DNA from: Enterococcus hermanniensis
GTDB taxonomy: Bacteria > Bacillota > Bacilli > Lactobacillales > Enterococcaceae
DNA length: 64,000 nt
Assembly (NCBI RefSeq): GCF_001885945.1
Contig: NZ_JXKQ01000001.1
Location: 310,001-374,000, forward strand
Direction of reading: 5' to 3'
Shown here one piece after another: positions 26,193 to 35,528 of this stretch. Position numbers and translations under genes: made by a program. Below the pieces are notes generated by a model. That model ran no database searches, was not told the DNA's origin, and saw only the letters and a list, made by a program, of their open reading frames with translations. How positions within the stretch are numbered: the first letter of the stretch is position 1; each line of letters begins with the position of its first letter.

Positions 26193-27623
26193 TTATCTTT
26201 TAAAAAATTTAAGAATATAACGATATTCTTTAGTTAACAGGAATCCTGTAAATAAAACAACTATAAATATAATTCCTTGGATAAGCAATAACAAGAAGTT
26301 ATTACTTACTAAAAAACTAAATTGATATTGAAAAATAAATAGTGCCATAAAAATAAAAAAGGAAATTATGATTGGAGAAATAAAGAAAGAAATTATGCTA
26401 CTCCATTTTGAATCTAATACTTTATATAATAATATACTTATAGAACACAAAAAATTGATAAAGAAACCTATAGCTAGGGAAATAGATACTGCTTGAATAT
26501 TTTTAAAATACAAACCACATAAAATTGATCCTACAATAATAAGAGAGGATAGTATGCCATTCAAAAGTAAGTATTTTGTCTTATTACGAGATTGATAAAT
26601 GGCACTAGTGGTTATATTTATCACCTGAATCCAGATTGTTAATGACAACATTTTCAAAGGAAAAATACTATCTATCCATTGTTGTCCAAAAAGGAAAAAT
26701 ACTATCTCTTGACTACACGAAGACATAAAAATAGAAATAGGCATTCCGAAAAGCAATAATATATGAACTAAATTAAAATAAACATCTCTAATTGTCTCAA
26801 CATCTTCCTCATAATCTGACAAAATAGGTTGTAACACAGGGTTTATTATTCCATTGAATACAGCAGCTGGGTACATCAGTAATTGATAAGATTTATTATA
26901 ATTACCTAATGCTGCTGGAGAAATATACTTGCCTATTAAAAAACTATCTATATTTCTAGAAAAATAATTAAAAAAATTAAATGCGAATTGATTACTAGCA
27001 AAGCCGTATATTTTTGTTAATGGTGAAAAATCTACAATTTTTGTTAACCTAAGCTTTGATTTTTTTAGTAAAATTAAAAAATTTATTAAAGAAGAAATCA
27101 CGCTATTAATAACCAAAGAATAGACCCCGAATCCAAGTAATGCAAAAGTGACACCTATGCTTCCTCCTATCAGTGAAGAAATAATAAGTGATATGTTAAT
27201 CATCTTGAAATTCTTTTCTTTTTTTAGTTTTGCCATGGGTACAACTATAATAGAATAGAAAAACACAGCTATAGCTAATATTCGGGATAAAGTTATATAT
27301 ATTTCATTTTTATAAATTACAGAGAGAATATATCCTACTCCTAAAAAAATAACTGATAAAATTAAAGAAAATATGCCAGAAATATTAAATATTTTAGCTA
27401 TTTCTAGCTCATCTAATTCTTTGTTCTGTATAATTGCAGGTCCAATCCCCATATCCGCTAACATTTGAAAAAAAATAATAAATACAGATACCACTGCAAC
27501 TGTTCCATAATCAGAAGGTGTTAATAATCTTGACAACACAATATTTATTAAAAAAGTTATTATCATATTTCCATACTGACCTAATACTGTATAAAAAAAA
27601 CCATTTCTAAATTGATTTAACAT
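26193..27623 (-). CDS. Wzx-type oligosaccharide flippase
   Basis: The 476-residue protein has about 12-14 membrane helices and the N-terminal pattern of polysaccharide-synthesis flippases (GFFYTVLGQYGN and LSRLLTPSDYGTVAVV). It belongs to the MOP superfamily and would flip undecaprenyl-linked repeat units across the membrane for polymerisation by the downstream Wzy. It is AT-rich like its neighbours. The ribosome site is GGAGAA. Family assignment is strong; substrate specificity is unknown. Confidence 0.85.
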   Translation of the reverse strand: MLNQFRNGFFYTVLGQYGNMIITFLINIVLSRLLTPSDYGTVAVVSVFIIFFQMLADMGIGPAIIQNKELDELEIAKIFNISGIFSLILSVIFLGVGYILSVIYKNEIYITLSRILAIAVFFYSIIVVPMAKLKKEKNFKMINISLIISSLIGGSIGVTFALLGFGVYSLVINSVISSLINFLILLKKSKLRLTKIVDFSPLTKIYGFASNQFAFNFFNYFSRNIDSFLIGKYISPAALGNYNKSYQLLMYPAAVFNGIINPVLQPILSDYEEDVETIRDVYFNLVHILLLFGMPISIFMSSCSQEIVFFLFGQQWIDSIFPLKMLSLTIWIQVINITTSAIYQSRNKTKYLLLNGILSSLIIVGSILCGLYFKNIQAVSISLAIGFFINFLCSISILLYKVLDSKWSSIISFFISPIIISFFIFMALFIFQYQFSFLVSNNFLLLLIQGIIFIVVLFTGFLLTKEYRYILKFFKR

Positions 27624-27647
27624 ACAAATTCTCCAAAACTATAGTAT

Positions 27648-28643
27648 TTATATAAAATTAACAATTTTAGTCACTGAATCTCTATTAGATTTAGGATATT
27701 TAACGGTTTCTTGATAATGACCAACTGCAATAAACATTATTAAATTGTCGGCATTCGATAAACCTAATTTTTCTTTTACTGTAATTTCATCAGATATTCT
27801 TAAGTTGGCGTTGAGAGCACATGTACCTACACCCAAATATGTTAATGCATAAAGTAAACTCATTGCGAATAGCCCACCATCTATAAATGCTTGATTTCTC
27901 TCATGTATATTCCCAAAATATTCATAACTTGTAGTGATAGCTATTAATGTATTCATATTTTCAGCCATACCATTTATTCCAGATTGAATTTTCATTAATT
28001 CCTTTATTAATGAATTATCTTTAACTACAGTAACACTCCAAGCTTGCCTGTTACAGACAGAAGGTGTCTTTGAAGCTATTCTAATAGCATTTTCAATCAG
28101 TTCCTTGGGTATTGGATCAGTTGTAAATTCTCTAATACTATGCCTACTAAATGATAAGTCTTCAAAGTTTCCTTTTACATTCCTCAGTATATTTTCTTTA
28201 GATTCCTCAATTATTCCGCCAGTAAAAGTATCTTTTTTTAGCTCATGTAACAATAAAAATTCTTTTATATAAGAAACATCATAATTATTTTTCTCATGCA
28301 AACGCACATATTCATTAAGAACTGATATAGCGGTTTGAATACGATCATCATTCAAATCGAAATTTGACTTGATTGAATAATCAATCAAATCCATAATTTT
28401 ATTTATTTTCTCTTTACCATACCCTAATCTCAGTTTTTTATGTATCATTCCCTTTTCCAATGCATGGTATAAAAATGTAATTTCTCCTCGAACATTATTA
28501 AAACTTTTATTTCTATTTAACTCATATGAGTTAATTTTAAAAGTTTTAAAATCATGGTTATAAATTTTTTTCAGTCTAAATGGATTAATACTTTTTTTTA
28601 TAATTTTGTAGTACTTACTATTCTTATTAATCAAATGAATCAT
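27648..28643 (-). CDS. Nitroreductase-family protein of the polysaccharide locus
   Basis: The C-terminal two thirds (about 145-331) is a nitroreductase-like FMN fold: SRHSIREFTTDPIP, TPSVCNRQAWSVTVV, a Gly-rich DGGLFAMSLLYALTYLGVG segment and FIAVGHYQ near the end. The N-terminal 140 residues are helical and unlike standard nitroreductases. Such proteins recur in Gram-positive polysaccharide loci next to pyruvyltransferases; their reaction there is not established. The gene overlaps its upstream neighbour by 17 nt. The ATG abuts GGAG too closely, so a TTG four codons on is a possible true start. Confidence 0.75.
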   Translation of the reverse strand: MIHLINKNSKYYKIIKKSINPFRLKKIYNHDFKTFKINSYELNRNKSFNNVRGEITFLYHALEKGMIHKKLRLGYGKEKINKIMDLIDYSIKSNFDLNDDRIQTAISVLNEYVRLHEKNNYDVSYIKEFLLLHELKKDTFTGGIIEESKENILRNVKGNFEDLSFSRHSIREFTTDPIPKELIENAIRIASKTPSVCNRQAWSVTVVKDNSLIKELMKIQSGINGMAENMNTLIAITTSYEYFGNIHERNQAFIDGGLFAMSLLYALTYLGVGTCALNANLRISDEITVKEKLGLSNADNLIMFIAVGHYQETVKYPKSNRDSVTKIVNFI

Positions 28644-29766
28644 CTCCGTTCAGAAGTTTTTTATAAATATTCTTCCACAAATAATTGTTAACAACTGTAT
28701 GATTTGCGTTTTTTCCTAATTCAAGTAATTTATGCTTATTCTTTATATTATCAATTATAGTATCTGCCCACTTTTTTTCATCAAATTCATTTATAACAAA
28801 ACCATTATAATTATTTTTTATTACTGTTGTTGATCCTCCGTTTTTACTTGATATTACTGGAGTATTGAAATACATAGCTTCTAGTAAGACCATTCCAAAT
28901 ATTTCATTAATTGATGGAAGTAAGAATAAAGTTGCTTTAGGATAAATATAGCTAAGTTGTTCATTTGATAAACTTGGAACTATTTTAATATTTTCTAAGA
29001 CTTCTTTATCAAAGTTATCCAAAATTTCACTTACATATTTTTTATTGCCTTTTCCTATTATTAAAAGTTTAATATTTTTTTCTCTTTGAAAAACTTCATT
29101 GTAAACTTTCAATAAGAAAGGAAAGTTTTTTCGTTTACTTAATGCCCCCACATAAAGCAATACATTATCGTTATTATTTAAATAAGCAAGGATATCCTTT
29201 GCTTCATCAGATATTTTTTTTACATCATTATACTTACTAATATCTAATCCTACTCCGATAGTTTCAATATTAATATATCCTTTATTTTCCAAATATTCTC
29301 TTGCAAGTTCGGATTTAACGTATATCTTCTTAACGCTTTTATTAATTTTTTTTACAAAAATTTTGTCATAGAGATTTGATAGAGCGGGAATCATAAATAG
29401 ATTATAATAAGGCCCAGAATAAATAACAGTATTCTTGTGTCTTTTAGATATAAAGTACGACATCAATTGATTATATTCACAACAAATGATTAAATCGTAT
29501 TGATTTAAAAATTTTTTGGATAACGTGTTATAGGAAAACCCCGTTCGAAAAAAACGTATTCCTTTATGTTGTATTATTTTTAATTCATTACTACCATGTT
29601 TATAAATTATTTCTTCTCTATTTTTACGTTTTAAATAAGGGAAATATAAAAAATCAAAATTATGTCCATTATCTACTAATTCTTTACCTAGCCCTAAAGC
29701 TTGAACATTATATTTTGAAAAATCTAATTCGTATGGTACCGTTCGAACAAATAATATTTTAGACAT
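28627..29766 (-). CDS. Glycosyltransferase family 4 (GT-B fold)
   Basis: A 379-residue GT4-type enzyme. The donor-binding half contains LYVGALSKRKNFPFL and the C-terminal acidic motif region FLLPSINEIFGMVLLEAM, the E-x7-E pattern of retaining GT-B enzymes. It has no membrane helix and would act at the inner membrane face on lipid-linked intermediates. It overlaps the pyruvyltransferase gene by 8 nt, indicating translational coupling. Neither the donor nor the acceptor sugar can be predicted. Confidence 0.85.
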   Translation of the reverse strand: MSKILFVRTVPYELDFSKYNVQALGLGKELVDNGHNFDFLYFPYLKRKNREEIIYKHGSNELKIIQHKGIRFFRTGFSYNTLSKKFLNQYDLIICCEYNQLMSYFISKRHKNTVIYSGPYYNLFMIPALSNLYDKIFVKKINKSVKKIYVKSELAREYLENKGYINIETIGVGLDISKYNDVKKISDEAKDILAYLNNNDNVLLYVGALSKRKNFPFLLKVYNEVFQREKNIKLLIIGKGNKKYVSEILDNFDKEVLENIKIVPSLSNEQLSYIYPKATLFLLPSINEIFGMVLLEAMYFNTPVISSKNGGSTTVIKNNYNGFVINEFDEKKWADTIIDNIKNKHKLLELGKNANHTVVNNYLWKNIYKKLLNGDDSFD

Positions 29767-30853
29767 ATTTTATATTCTCATCATCCTTTATGCTATTTTT
29801 AAGATATGCTATTGATTCATTTATTTTATGATTTAATATCTCATTTGTTTGGTTATAATCTATTGGAGTATTTAATAGTTTTTGAAGCTTATTGAAATCT
29901 GAATTAGGAGTAATAATACGTTCTCTTTGATTTAAATCTTGCAACAAGGAACTTACTTTTCTTATTCTATTATTTTCTGTAGCATAAACAATAAAATTCT
30001 TACGGTATTTTATAGAAAAAGATGCCCCGTGAAATGTTCCAGTAATAATAAAAGCTGCCTTTTTAAACAAACTTGCCCATTCTAGAGCAGTTACATTAGT
30101 TTTATCATAGGAATACCATTTTCGATGTTCTCCAGCCCCAATAATATCTAAGTCTTTTTTTTTCGCAAATTTTTTTATTTCATTAATTTGGTCATTAGTT
30201 ATCCTACAATCATATATTAAAATATAATCTTTTTTTTCTTTATCAAAGTTATTTTCTGATAGATTTATTTGGGGAAATTCATAAATAAATACTGGATCTA
30301 AAACCTTTGTAGCCATATGACCCGTATCAAAACATAATTCTAAAGATTTTTTATCTCTTACAGAAATAGAATTTAATGAATTTATTCCTACCATTACTTC
30401 TTTCGGCACCTCATCTTCAATGCTTGAATCACCAACACTAGCTGCATATGTAATTACCTTTGTTTTTTTTAATCCATAACCAAATTTTATTGGAGAGTAG
30501 GCTATGTCTTTAAAGTTCCACACCTCGTCGCTACCAATTATAATAAGGTCATAATTTTCTGAATTAATATCTTCAGCTGATTTCATTTTTTTACTACGAG
30601 GTAATTTTTTTTCATCTTTTCTATGAGAATTCAGAAGTTTTAATTTTTCAACATAAGATTTAGGTGTATCTCTATCATACCTGTATCGAAAAAAGCGAAT
30701 TACGTTTTTAAATTTATGTTTTTTTATAGTGTAATTTATGAACTCTACTTTTGCATCTGGATTTATTTTTTTTATTGTTTCATATAGTGCAGTAGCTTGT
30801 AGAGTGGCTCCAAAATTTTTTACATAATGATGCGTTAGTATTCCAATTTTCAT
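29759..30853 (-). CDS. Polysaccharide pyruvyl transferase family protein
   Basis: The 364-residue protein begins KIGILTHHYVKNFGATLQATALYE and has IIIGSDEVWNF, ITYAASVGDSS, a conserved SVRDKKSLEL segment and TGTFHGASFSIKYRKNFIVY near the C-terminus, all features of the WcaK/CsaB-type pyruvyl transferase family. These transfer pyruvate from phosphoenolpyruvate as a ketal onto sugars, adding negative charge. It lies in the middle of the operon between two glycosyltransferases, 5 nt from the upstream stop. Some family members have other or unknown roles, so the ketal is inferred. Confidence 0.85.
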   Translation of the reverse strand: MKIGILTHHYVKNFGATLQATALYETIKKINPDAKVEFINYTIKKHKFKNVIRFFRYRYDRDTPKSYVEKLKLLNSHRKDEKKLPRSKKMKSAEDINSENYDLIIIGSDEVWNFKDIAYSPIKFGYGLKKTKVITYAASVGDSSIEDEVPKEVMVGINSLNSISVRDKKSLELCFDTGHMATKVLDPVFIYEFPQINLSENNFDKEKKDYILIYDCRITNDQINEIKKFAKKKDLDIIGAGEHRKWYSYDKTNVTALEWASLFKKAAFIITGTFHGASFSIKYRKNFIVYATENNRIRKVSSLLQDLNQRERIITPNSDFNKLQKLLNTPIDYNQTNEILNHKINESIAYLKNSIKDDENIKYV

Positions 30854-30858
30854 TTCTT

Positions 30859-32016
30859 TTAGCCTTCCAATTCTCCATATTTATTTTCAAAGTTATAAAT
30901 GTACATTTTCTTATCAAAGAATTTTTTTTGTCTTTCTAGGGAATTTTCTCCAAATTTTTTTCTTTTATTTGTATCTATAATTAATTGTTGGATTTTATTT
31001 CCCAAATCTTTAGGACTGTTGGGATTTGCCAGTAATCCATTTTGATTTTCTACTACCATTTCTGTTACTCCACCATGTCTATACCCAACAACTGGCTTAC
31101 CTGATGCCATGGATTCTAAAACAACCGTTGGTAAAGGATCCGGGCTAGTGCTAGGCAACACAAATATATCAAAAAAATTATGAATATTAGCTATATCATC
31201 TCGAAAATCTGAAACAATAAATCTTTCTTCAAATTTTGAATTTTGAATTATTTGTTTTAGATCATCCATAAAATGATATTCATCCTCGAATACCCCACCT
31301 ACTAAAACAGCGTAGATTTTCTTATTTTCTTTCATTAAAGGTTCCATAGCCAATATAAAATCTTTTTGGCCTTTCCATGAATTAACTCTTCCAATCATTC
31401 CCACAACAATGCTGTCTGTAGGAATATTAAAATCACTATAAAGATAATCAATTGGGTTAAACGGTGAATATACTTCCCCATCTACGCCGTTATATATAAC
31501 TGATACTTTTTTTCTATCAACTAGTCCACTATTTATTAAATGTTCTTTAGTAGCTTTAGATACTGCAACAGCCTTATCAGAAAATTTATTAACTAAGAAT
31601 GAAATTATTTTATAAATAAATTTGGGTTGAGTGATTATTTCATGTACATGCCATAATACTTTTTTTCGAGTAATTATTTTAATTAGAATACCTTCTAACA
31701 CAGCTGTAGTATTGATATGGATTATATCTATCTGATATTTTTTTATCAATTTTATTAACATCAAACTATATTTAAAATATTCAAAAGCATATTTAATTAT
31801 CCCGATTGGACTGAAAATCTTTCGACGTAAAATGGGATATGGAATTATTGATACATTTAACCCCTTTTTTTTCATAGCTTTAACTAAAACCCCATCGTTA
31901 GGTAATACTATTGTGCACTCAAATTTACTCTTATCTATCCCAGAGACTAACTCTAAAAGAACCTTATCTGCTCCATACATTTCTGCACCAGCATGTAAGT
32001 AAAGAATTTTTTTCAC
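30859..32016 (-). CDS. Glycosyltransferase family 4
   Basis: The 385-residue protein has the GT4 plan: an N-terminal acceptor half (ILYLHAGAEMYGADKVLLEL), a linker, and a donor half with VGMIGRVNSWKGQKDF and VLPSTSPDPLPTVVLESMASG followed by YRHGGVTEMV. It is a cytoplasmic, membrane-associated enzyme adding one sugar to the repeat unit. It directly abuts the DUF1972-type rhamnosyltransferase-like gene (start and stop are adjacent). It lies in the AT-rich core. Sugar specificity is not predictable. Confidence 0.85.
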   Translation of the reverse strand: MKKILYLHAGAEMYGADKVLLELVSGIDKSKFECTIVLPNDGVLVKAMKKKGLNVSIIPYPILRRKIFSPIGIIKYAFEYFKYSLMLIKLIKKYQIDIIHINTTAVLEGILIKIITRKKVLWHVHEIITQPKFIYKIISFLVNKFSDKAVAVSKATKEHLINSGLVDRKKVSVIYNGVDGEVYSPFNPIDYLYSDFNIPTDSIVVGMIGRVNSWKGQKDFILAMEPLMKENKKIYAVLVGGVFEDEYHFMDDLKQIIQNSKFEERFIVSDFRDDIANIHNFFDIFVLPSTSPDPLPTVVLESMASGKPVVGYRHGGVTEMVVENQNGLLANPNSPKDLGNKIQQLIIDTNKRKKFGENSLERQKKFFDKKMYIYNFENKYGELEG

Positions 32017-33219
32017 TTAATTTTCTCCGTTCACACCTACTAATAGTGATTCATATGATTTTATAATTAGATTCCAACTAAAATATCGAAGAACTTGATG
32101 TAAAGAGTTATTATCTAAAATCGCGCGATCTTTCTTCGAAATATTTTCAAATTTATTAATTACTTTATGTAATTCTTCTTTTTCCCAGTAATAAGCCCCA
32201 TCACCAGCTACTTCTAGATTGAAGCCTACATTCAATAATAAGTTTACTTTAGTTGAAGCTAATGCCTCTAATAATGATGGATTGGTTCCCCCTACTTCAT
32301 GTCCATGTAAGTAGGCGAACGCATTCTCACGAATGAATTTTAATAATTCTTGGTCATAGACTGTACCAACAAACTTTATTCGTGGATCTTGATCAAAATT
32401 GGTTTCTTTTTTTAGTTTTTCATAGAACTTATTTTTTTCTACGTTCGTAATCAAAACAAAATCTTTTTTCGTATCAGACTTCATAAATTCACGAATCATT
32501 GTTTCATAATTATTCTCTGGTACAAATCGTCCGACTACTAAGTAATAATTATCTAGTTGAATATTTTTTGCTTGATACCAATTGTTGACTTCAGGACTAC
32601 TTTTGGTTAACTTAGACTTTTCTAAATCTGTCCCATATGCTATATAGGTTGTTTTTGGTTTGTATTGTGCATAATCTTCTTGTATATATTTTTCAATGTT
32701 TTTACTATCACAAATCAACAGATCAGCATGTTTTACCATTAATTGTTCTGAATATTTCCAATAGCGACGGACTGGATAGCTCCATTTTGCCCGCATCCAT
32801 TCATGACCATCAGGATTGACAAATAATTTTCCACCCAATGCCTTGATTTTACTTTTTAAGCTTCCGATAAATGGTCCGATCCGACAAGCCAAAACATAAA
32901 AAATTGGTTGCTTATCTTGATTTTTCTTCGCTAACGCTATTGCATAGTTCAACGCTGCAATATCATAATAAATCGCTTTGGCTGGTCCGACATTAGGAAC
33001 GTCAATATTAAAGCACTTTGCGCCATTATGCTCAAAGTGCTTTTCAGTGATTCCTGATTTGGCTGAGTTTTCAGTCATGCACGCTACATGGTATTGGATG
33101 TTCTTATCTACTTGATATTCGGTTAATTTTTCAACAAACGTTTCAAATCCGCCGTACTTTGCGGGAATCCCTTTTGACCCAATAATATACACTTGTTGCT
33201 TTTGCTCCTTCACAAACAT
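32017..33219 (-). CDS. Cps2T-type (DUF1972) rhamnosyl/glycosyltransferase
   Basis: The signature VYIIGSKGIPAKYGGFETFVEKL and ACRIGPFIG, NPDGHEWMRAKWS and HGHEVGGTNPSLLEAL identify the family of Cps2T-like beta-1,4-rhamnosyltransferases, which commonly add the second sugar to the lipid-linked primer. The ATG at 33217-33219 follows AGGGGAG at a short spacing; a GTG two codons later has better spacing and may be the true start. The longest frame would begin inside the previous gene. Its composition is intermediate between the flank and the AT-rich core. Rhamnose as donor is inferred, since no dTDP-rhamnose genes are visible here. Confidence 0.85.
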   Translation of the reverse strand: MFVKEQKQQVYIIGSKGIPAKYGGFETFVEKLTEYQVDKNIQYHVACMTENSAKSGITEKHFEHNGAKCFNIDVPNVGPAKAIYYDIAALNYAIALAKKNQDKQPIFYVLACRIGPFIGSLKSKIKALGGKLFVNPDGHEWMRAKWSYPVRRYWKYSEQLMVKHADLLICDSKNIEKYIQEDYAQYKPKTTYIAYGTDLEKSKLTKSSPEVNNWYQAKNIQLDNYYLVVGRFVPENNYETMIREFMKSDTKKDFVLITNVEKNKFYEKLKKETNFDQDPRIKFVGTVYDQELLKFIRENAFAYLHGHEVGGTNPSLLEALASTKVNLLLNVGFNLEVAGDGAYYWEKEELHKVINKFENISKKDRAILDNNSLHQVLRYFSWNLIIKSYESLLVGVNGEN

Positions 33220-33226
33220 AACTCCC

Positions 33227-33943
33227 CTAGTACGCCCCATCTGGCTTTATCATTACTTTTATCGTTCTTACGATCAATGAGAGATCATAACGAATGCTTC
33301 GTTTTTGGATGTATTCGATATCGAATTCCACCATCTCATTGAAGTGGACATCGTTTCGGCCGCTGACTTGCCATAGGCCTGAACAGCCTGGTTTGACCAA
33401 CAAACGTTGCATGTCATACTGCGTGTACTCTGCGACTTCTCGTTTTAACGGTGGTCGTGGACCGATCAGACTCATATCGCCTTTGATCACATTGATCAAT
33501 TGTGGCAATTCGTCTAGGCTGGTCTTGCGGATGAATTTGCCGATCTCGGTCACTCGCGGATCTTCTTTCATCTTGAACATCGCACCTTCGACTTCATTTT
33601 GATCCAACAGACTAGCTAGTTTTGCTTCGGCATCGATACACATCGAGCGAAACTTATACATCGTAAAGATCTTTCCATCACGACCAACTCGTTGTTGGGC
33701 AAAGATGATTGATGATTTTGGTTCTTCTTTTCTTATTTTATACGCTACCCATAAGAAGACCGGTGAGATGAAGATCACTCCCAATGAGGCAAGCATGATA
33801 TCAATGAGTCGCTTCCCAAAGTCGTAGACTCTTTGGCGTTTGATTTTGGCTTTGTCTAACCAAATCAAACGAGCGGTGCCTTCACTTGGGAAAGATGTAT
33901 TTTCTAGGATCGTATCATCCACTAAAGTCTTTTCACTTTTCAC
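33227..33943 (-). CDS. Undecaprenyl-phosphate sugar phosphotransferase (priming enzyme)
   Basis: A short (about 238-residue) bacterial sugar transferase with one N-terminal membrane helix (LIDIMLASLGVIFISPVFLW). The catalytic domain holds QQRVGRDGKIFTMYKFRSM, KTSLDELPQLINVIKGDMS, LIGPRPPL and PGCSGLWQVSGRN. It transfers a sugar-1-phosphate to undecaprenyl phosphate, starting each repeat unit. The start chosen is the GTG at 33941-33943, six nt after a GGGGGG site; the upstream ATG at 33961 would place that site inside the gene. It follows the phosphatase gene in the usual CpsB-C-D-E order. Confidence 0.92.
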   Translation of the reverse strand: MKSEKTLVDDTILENTSFPSEGTARLIWLDKAKIKRQRVYDFGKRLIDIMLASLGVIFISPVFLWVAYKIRKEEPKSSIIFAQQRVGRDGKIFTMYKFRSMCIDAEAKLASLLDQNEVEGAMFKMKEDPRVTEIGKFIRKTSLDELPQLINVIKGDMSLIGPRPPLKREVAEYTQYDMQRLLVKPGCSGLWQVSGRNDVHFNEMVEFDIEYIQKRSIRYDLSLIVRTIKVMIKPDGAY

Positions 33944-33967
33944 TATTAACCCCCCAATCATTTTTAC

Positions 33968-34732
33968 TTAGAAAAATTTAAAGCGTGTCGCTTTGATCTC
34001 CTGATAGACCGGGCGTGTGACCGGATCGCCATTGACCAGATCGCGCGCCATTTGATCCATCGCAGCGACCATTTTTCGACCACCCATTTTTTTGATCTCA
34101 GCATATGCTTCTTTTAAATAAAACGAGCGTTGTTTTAAGTTGTGTGCATCAGAGGCCACCATGTACAACATCCCATGTTCGAGCATTTGTTTGGCGGTCT
34201 TTTTGATGTCTTTACCGAAGATTCCGACGATGCTTGGTGCGGTCAATTGTGTCAAAACCCCCATCTCCAAAAAGGGGATCAGGCGATTCGGCTCAGCTCG
34301 AAAGCCAGCATTGCGCTCGGGATGAACGATCACTGGGGTATGGCCGAGCCTCAACAACCGGTAAAACAAGCGCTCGGCATATTCCGGGATCTCATTGGTG
34401 GGAAATTCGATTAAGAGATAGGTGTTATTCAGATCGGTAAACAAGATCTCGCCTTGTTCGATCTCTGCTAACAAGTATTCTGTTAATCGAACTTCCTGCC
34501 CTTCCAGTAAGGTCAGGTCGATCCCCCGTTGATCTAGCTCTAGCTGCAAGCGATCAACGGCGGGGATGACAGTACTTGCGGGATTATTGAAGTGTCCATT
34601 GTTATGATGGGGCGTACACATCAGATGGGTGATGCCTTGGTCGACGGCTTTTTTTGCCATCGCCAGGCTATCTGATATTGTCGTCGCACCATCATCGACT
34701 CCTGGCAAAATGTGACTATGTAGATCGATCAT
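33968..34732 (-). CDS. PHP-type protein-tyrosine phosphatase (CpsB/YwqE family)
   Basis: The 254-residue protein starts with MIDLHSHILPGVDDGA, the metal-binding PHP motif. Further His/Asp ligands lie in CTPHHN, VIVHPERN and VASDAHN. CpsB-type manganese-dependent phosphatases remove phosphate from the tyrosine cluster of the BY-kinase, controlling polymer length and amount. The gene lies 6 nt downstream of the kinase, as in streptococcal and enterococcal loci. The assignment is firm. Confidence 0.92.
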   Translation of the reverse strand: MIDLHSHILPGVDDGATTISDSLAMAKKAVDQGITHLMCTPHHNNGHFNNPASTVIPAVDRLQLELDQRGIDLTLLEGQEVRLTEYLLAEIEQGEILFTDLNNTYLLIEFPTNEIPEYAERLFYRLLRLGHTPVIVHPERNAGFRAEPNRLIPFLEMGVLTQLTAPSIVGIFGKDIKKTAKQMLEHGMLYMVASDAHNLKQRSFYLKEAYAEIKKMGGRKMVAAMDQMARDLVNGDPVTRPVYQEIKATRFKFF

Positions 34733-34738
34733 CTAACT

Positions 34739-35500
34739 TCACTTCGTTCCTTCTGTGCCATAATAATAGTAAGACTCTTCCCCTTGCTTCTTACCGTTAT
34801 AGACGACACCGATGATTTTTGCTTTGACCATATCTAGTAAGTGTTTGGCTTCAAGGATTGCTTGCTTATTGGTCTTGCGTTCTCGGATGACTAGGATCGT
34901 GCCATCGACATAGGCCGCGACGATCTGAGCATCGGTCACAGTCACGACTGGTGGCATGTCATAGATCACGAGATCAAAAGATTCGGCTAAGGTATCGACC
35001 AGTTCTTGCATTCGTTTTGAGGCCAATAATTCAGATGGATTGGGTGGTGTCGGACCACTTGGGAATAAGTAGAGGTTTTCGATCTCCGTCTCAACTAAGC
35101 GACTACCGATTTGATTGTCTCCTTGAGCTAAGTAGGCATTATCAGTGGTCTGTGTAGATAAGAAGCTATCACTCACCGCATTGGCTTCGGTCAGATAATT
35201 GCTTAGGCCATTGACATTTGGTACCCGAAAGCTCAGTGCGACGTTAGGTTTACGAAGATCGGCATCGACTAAAAGGACTTTACTGCCCGCATTCGCAAAG
35301 ACCACTGCTAGATTCGCAGCTGTCGTGGTCTTGCCTTCAGAAGGACCTGATGACGTCACCACGAGTGATTTGATTTTTTTATCGGCAGAAGAAAACTCGA
35401 TATTGGTCCGGATCTTCCGGTATTGCTCCGCTGCGGTGGAAAAAGGATTGATCGCAGCGATCAGATTAACAGGCGTGATGCCTTTATTTTTTTTGGCCAT
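34739..35500 (-). CDS. Bacterial tyrosine kinase (CpsD/Wze-type)
   Basis: A 253-residue BY-kinase with a Walker A motif (SSGPSEGKTTTAANLA), Walker A' (LLVDADLRKPNVA), Walker B (LVIYDMPPV) and a C-terminal Tyr cluster (EESYYYYGTEG) for autophosphorylation. In Gram-positives this kinase needs the separate membrane activator encoded just upstream (28-nt gap). It regulates polymerisation and export of the polysaccharide. The start follows GAGGAG. All motifs are intact. Confidence 0.93.
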   Translation of the reverse strand: MAKKNKGITPVNLIAAINPFSTAAEQYRKIRTNIEFSSADKKIKSLVVTSSGPSEGKTTTAANLAVVFANAGSKVLLVDADLRKPNVALSFRVPNVNGLSNYLTEANAVSDSFLSTQTTDNAYLAQGDNQIGSRLVETEIENLYLFPSGPTPPNPSELLASKRMQELVDTLAESFDLVIYDMPPVVTVTDAQIVAAYVDGTILVIRERKTNKQAILEAKHLLDMVKAKIIGVVYNGKKQGEESYYYYGTEGTK

Positions 35501-35528
35501 CTAACTACTCCTCGCTTTTAGTTATCGC

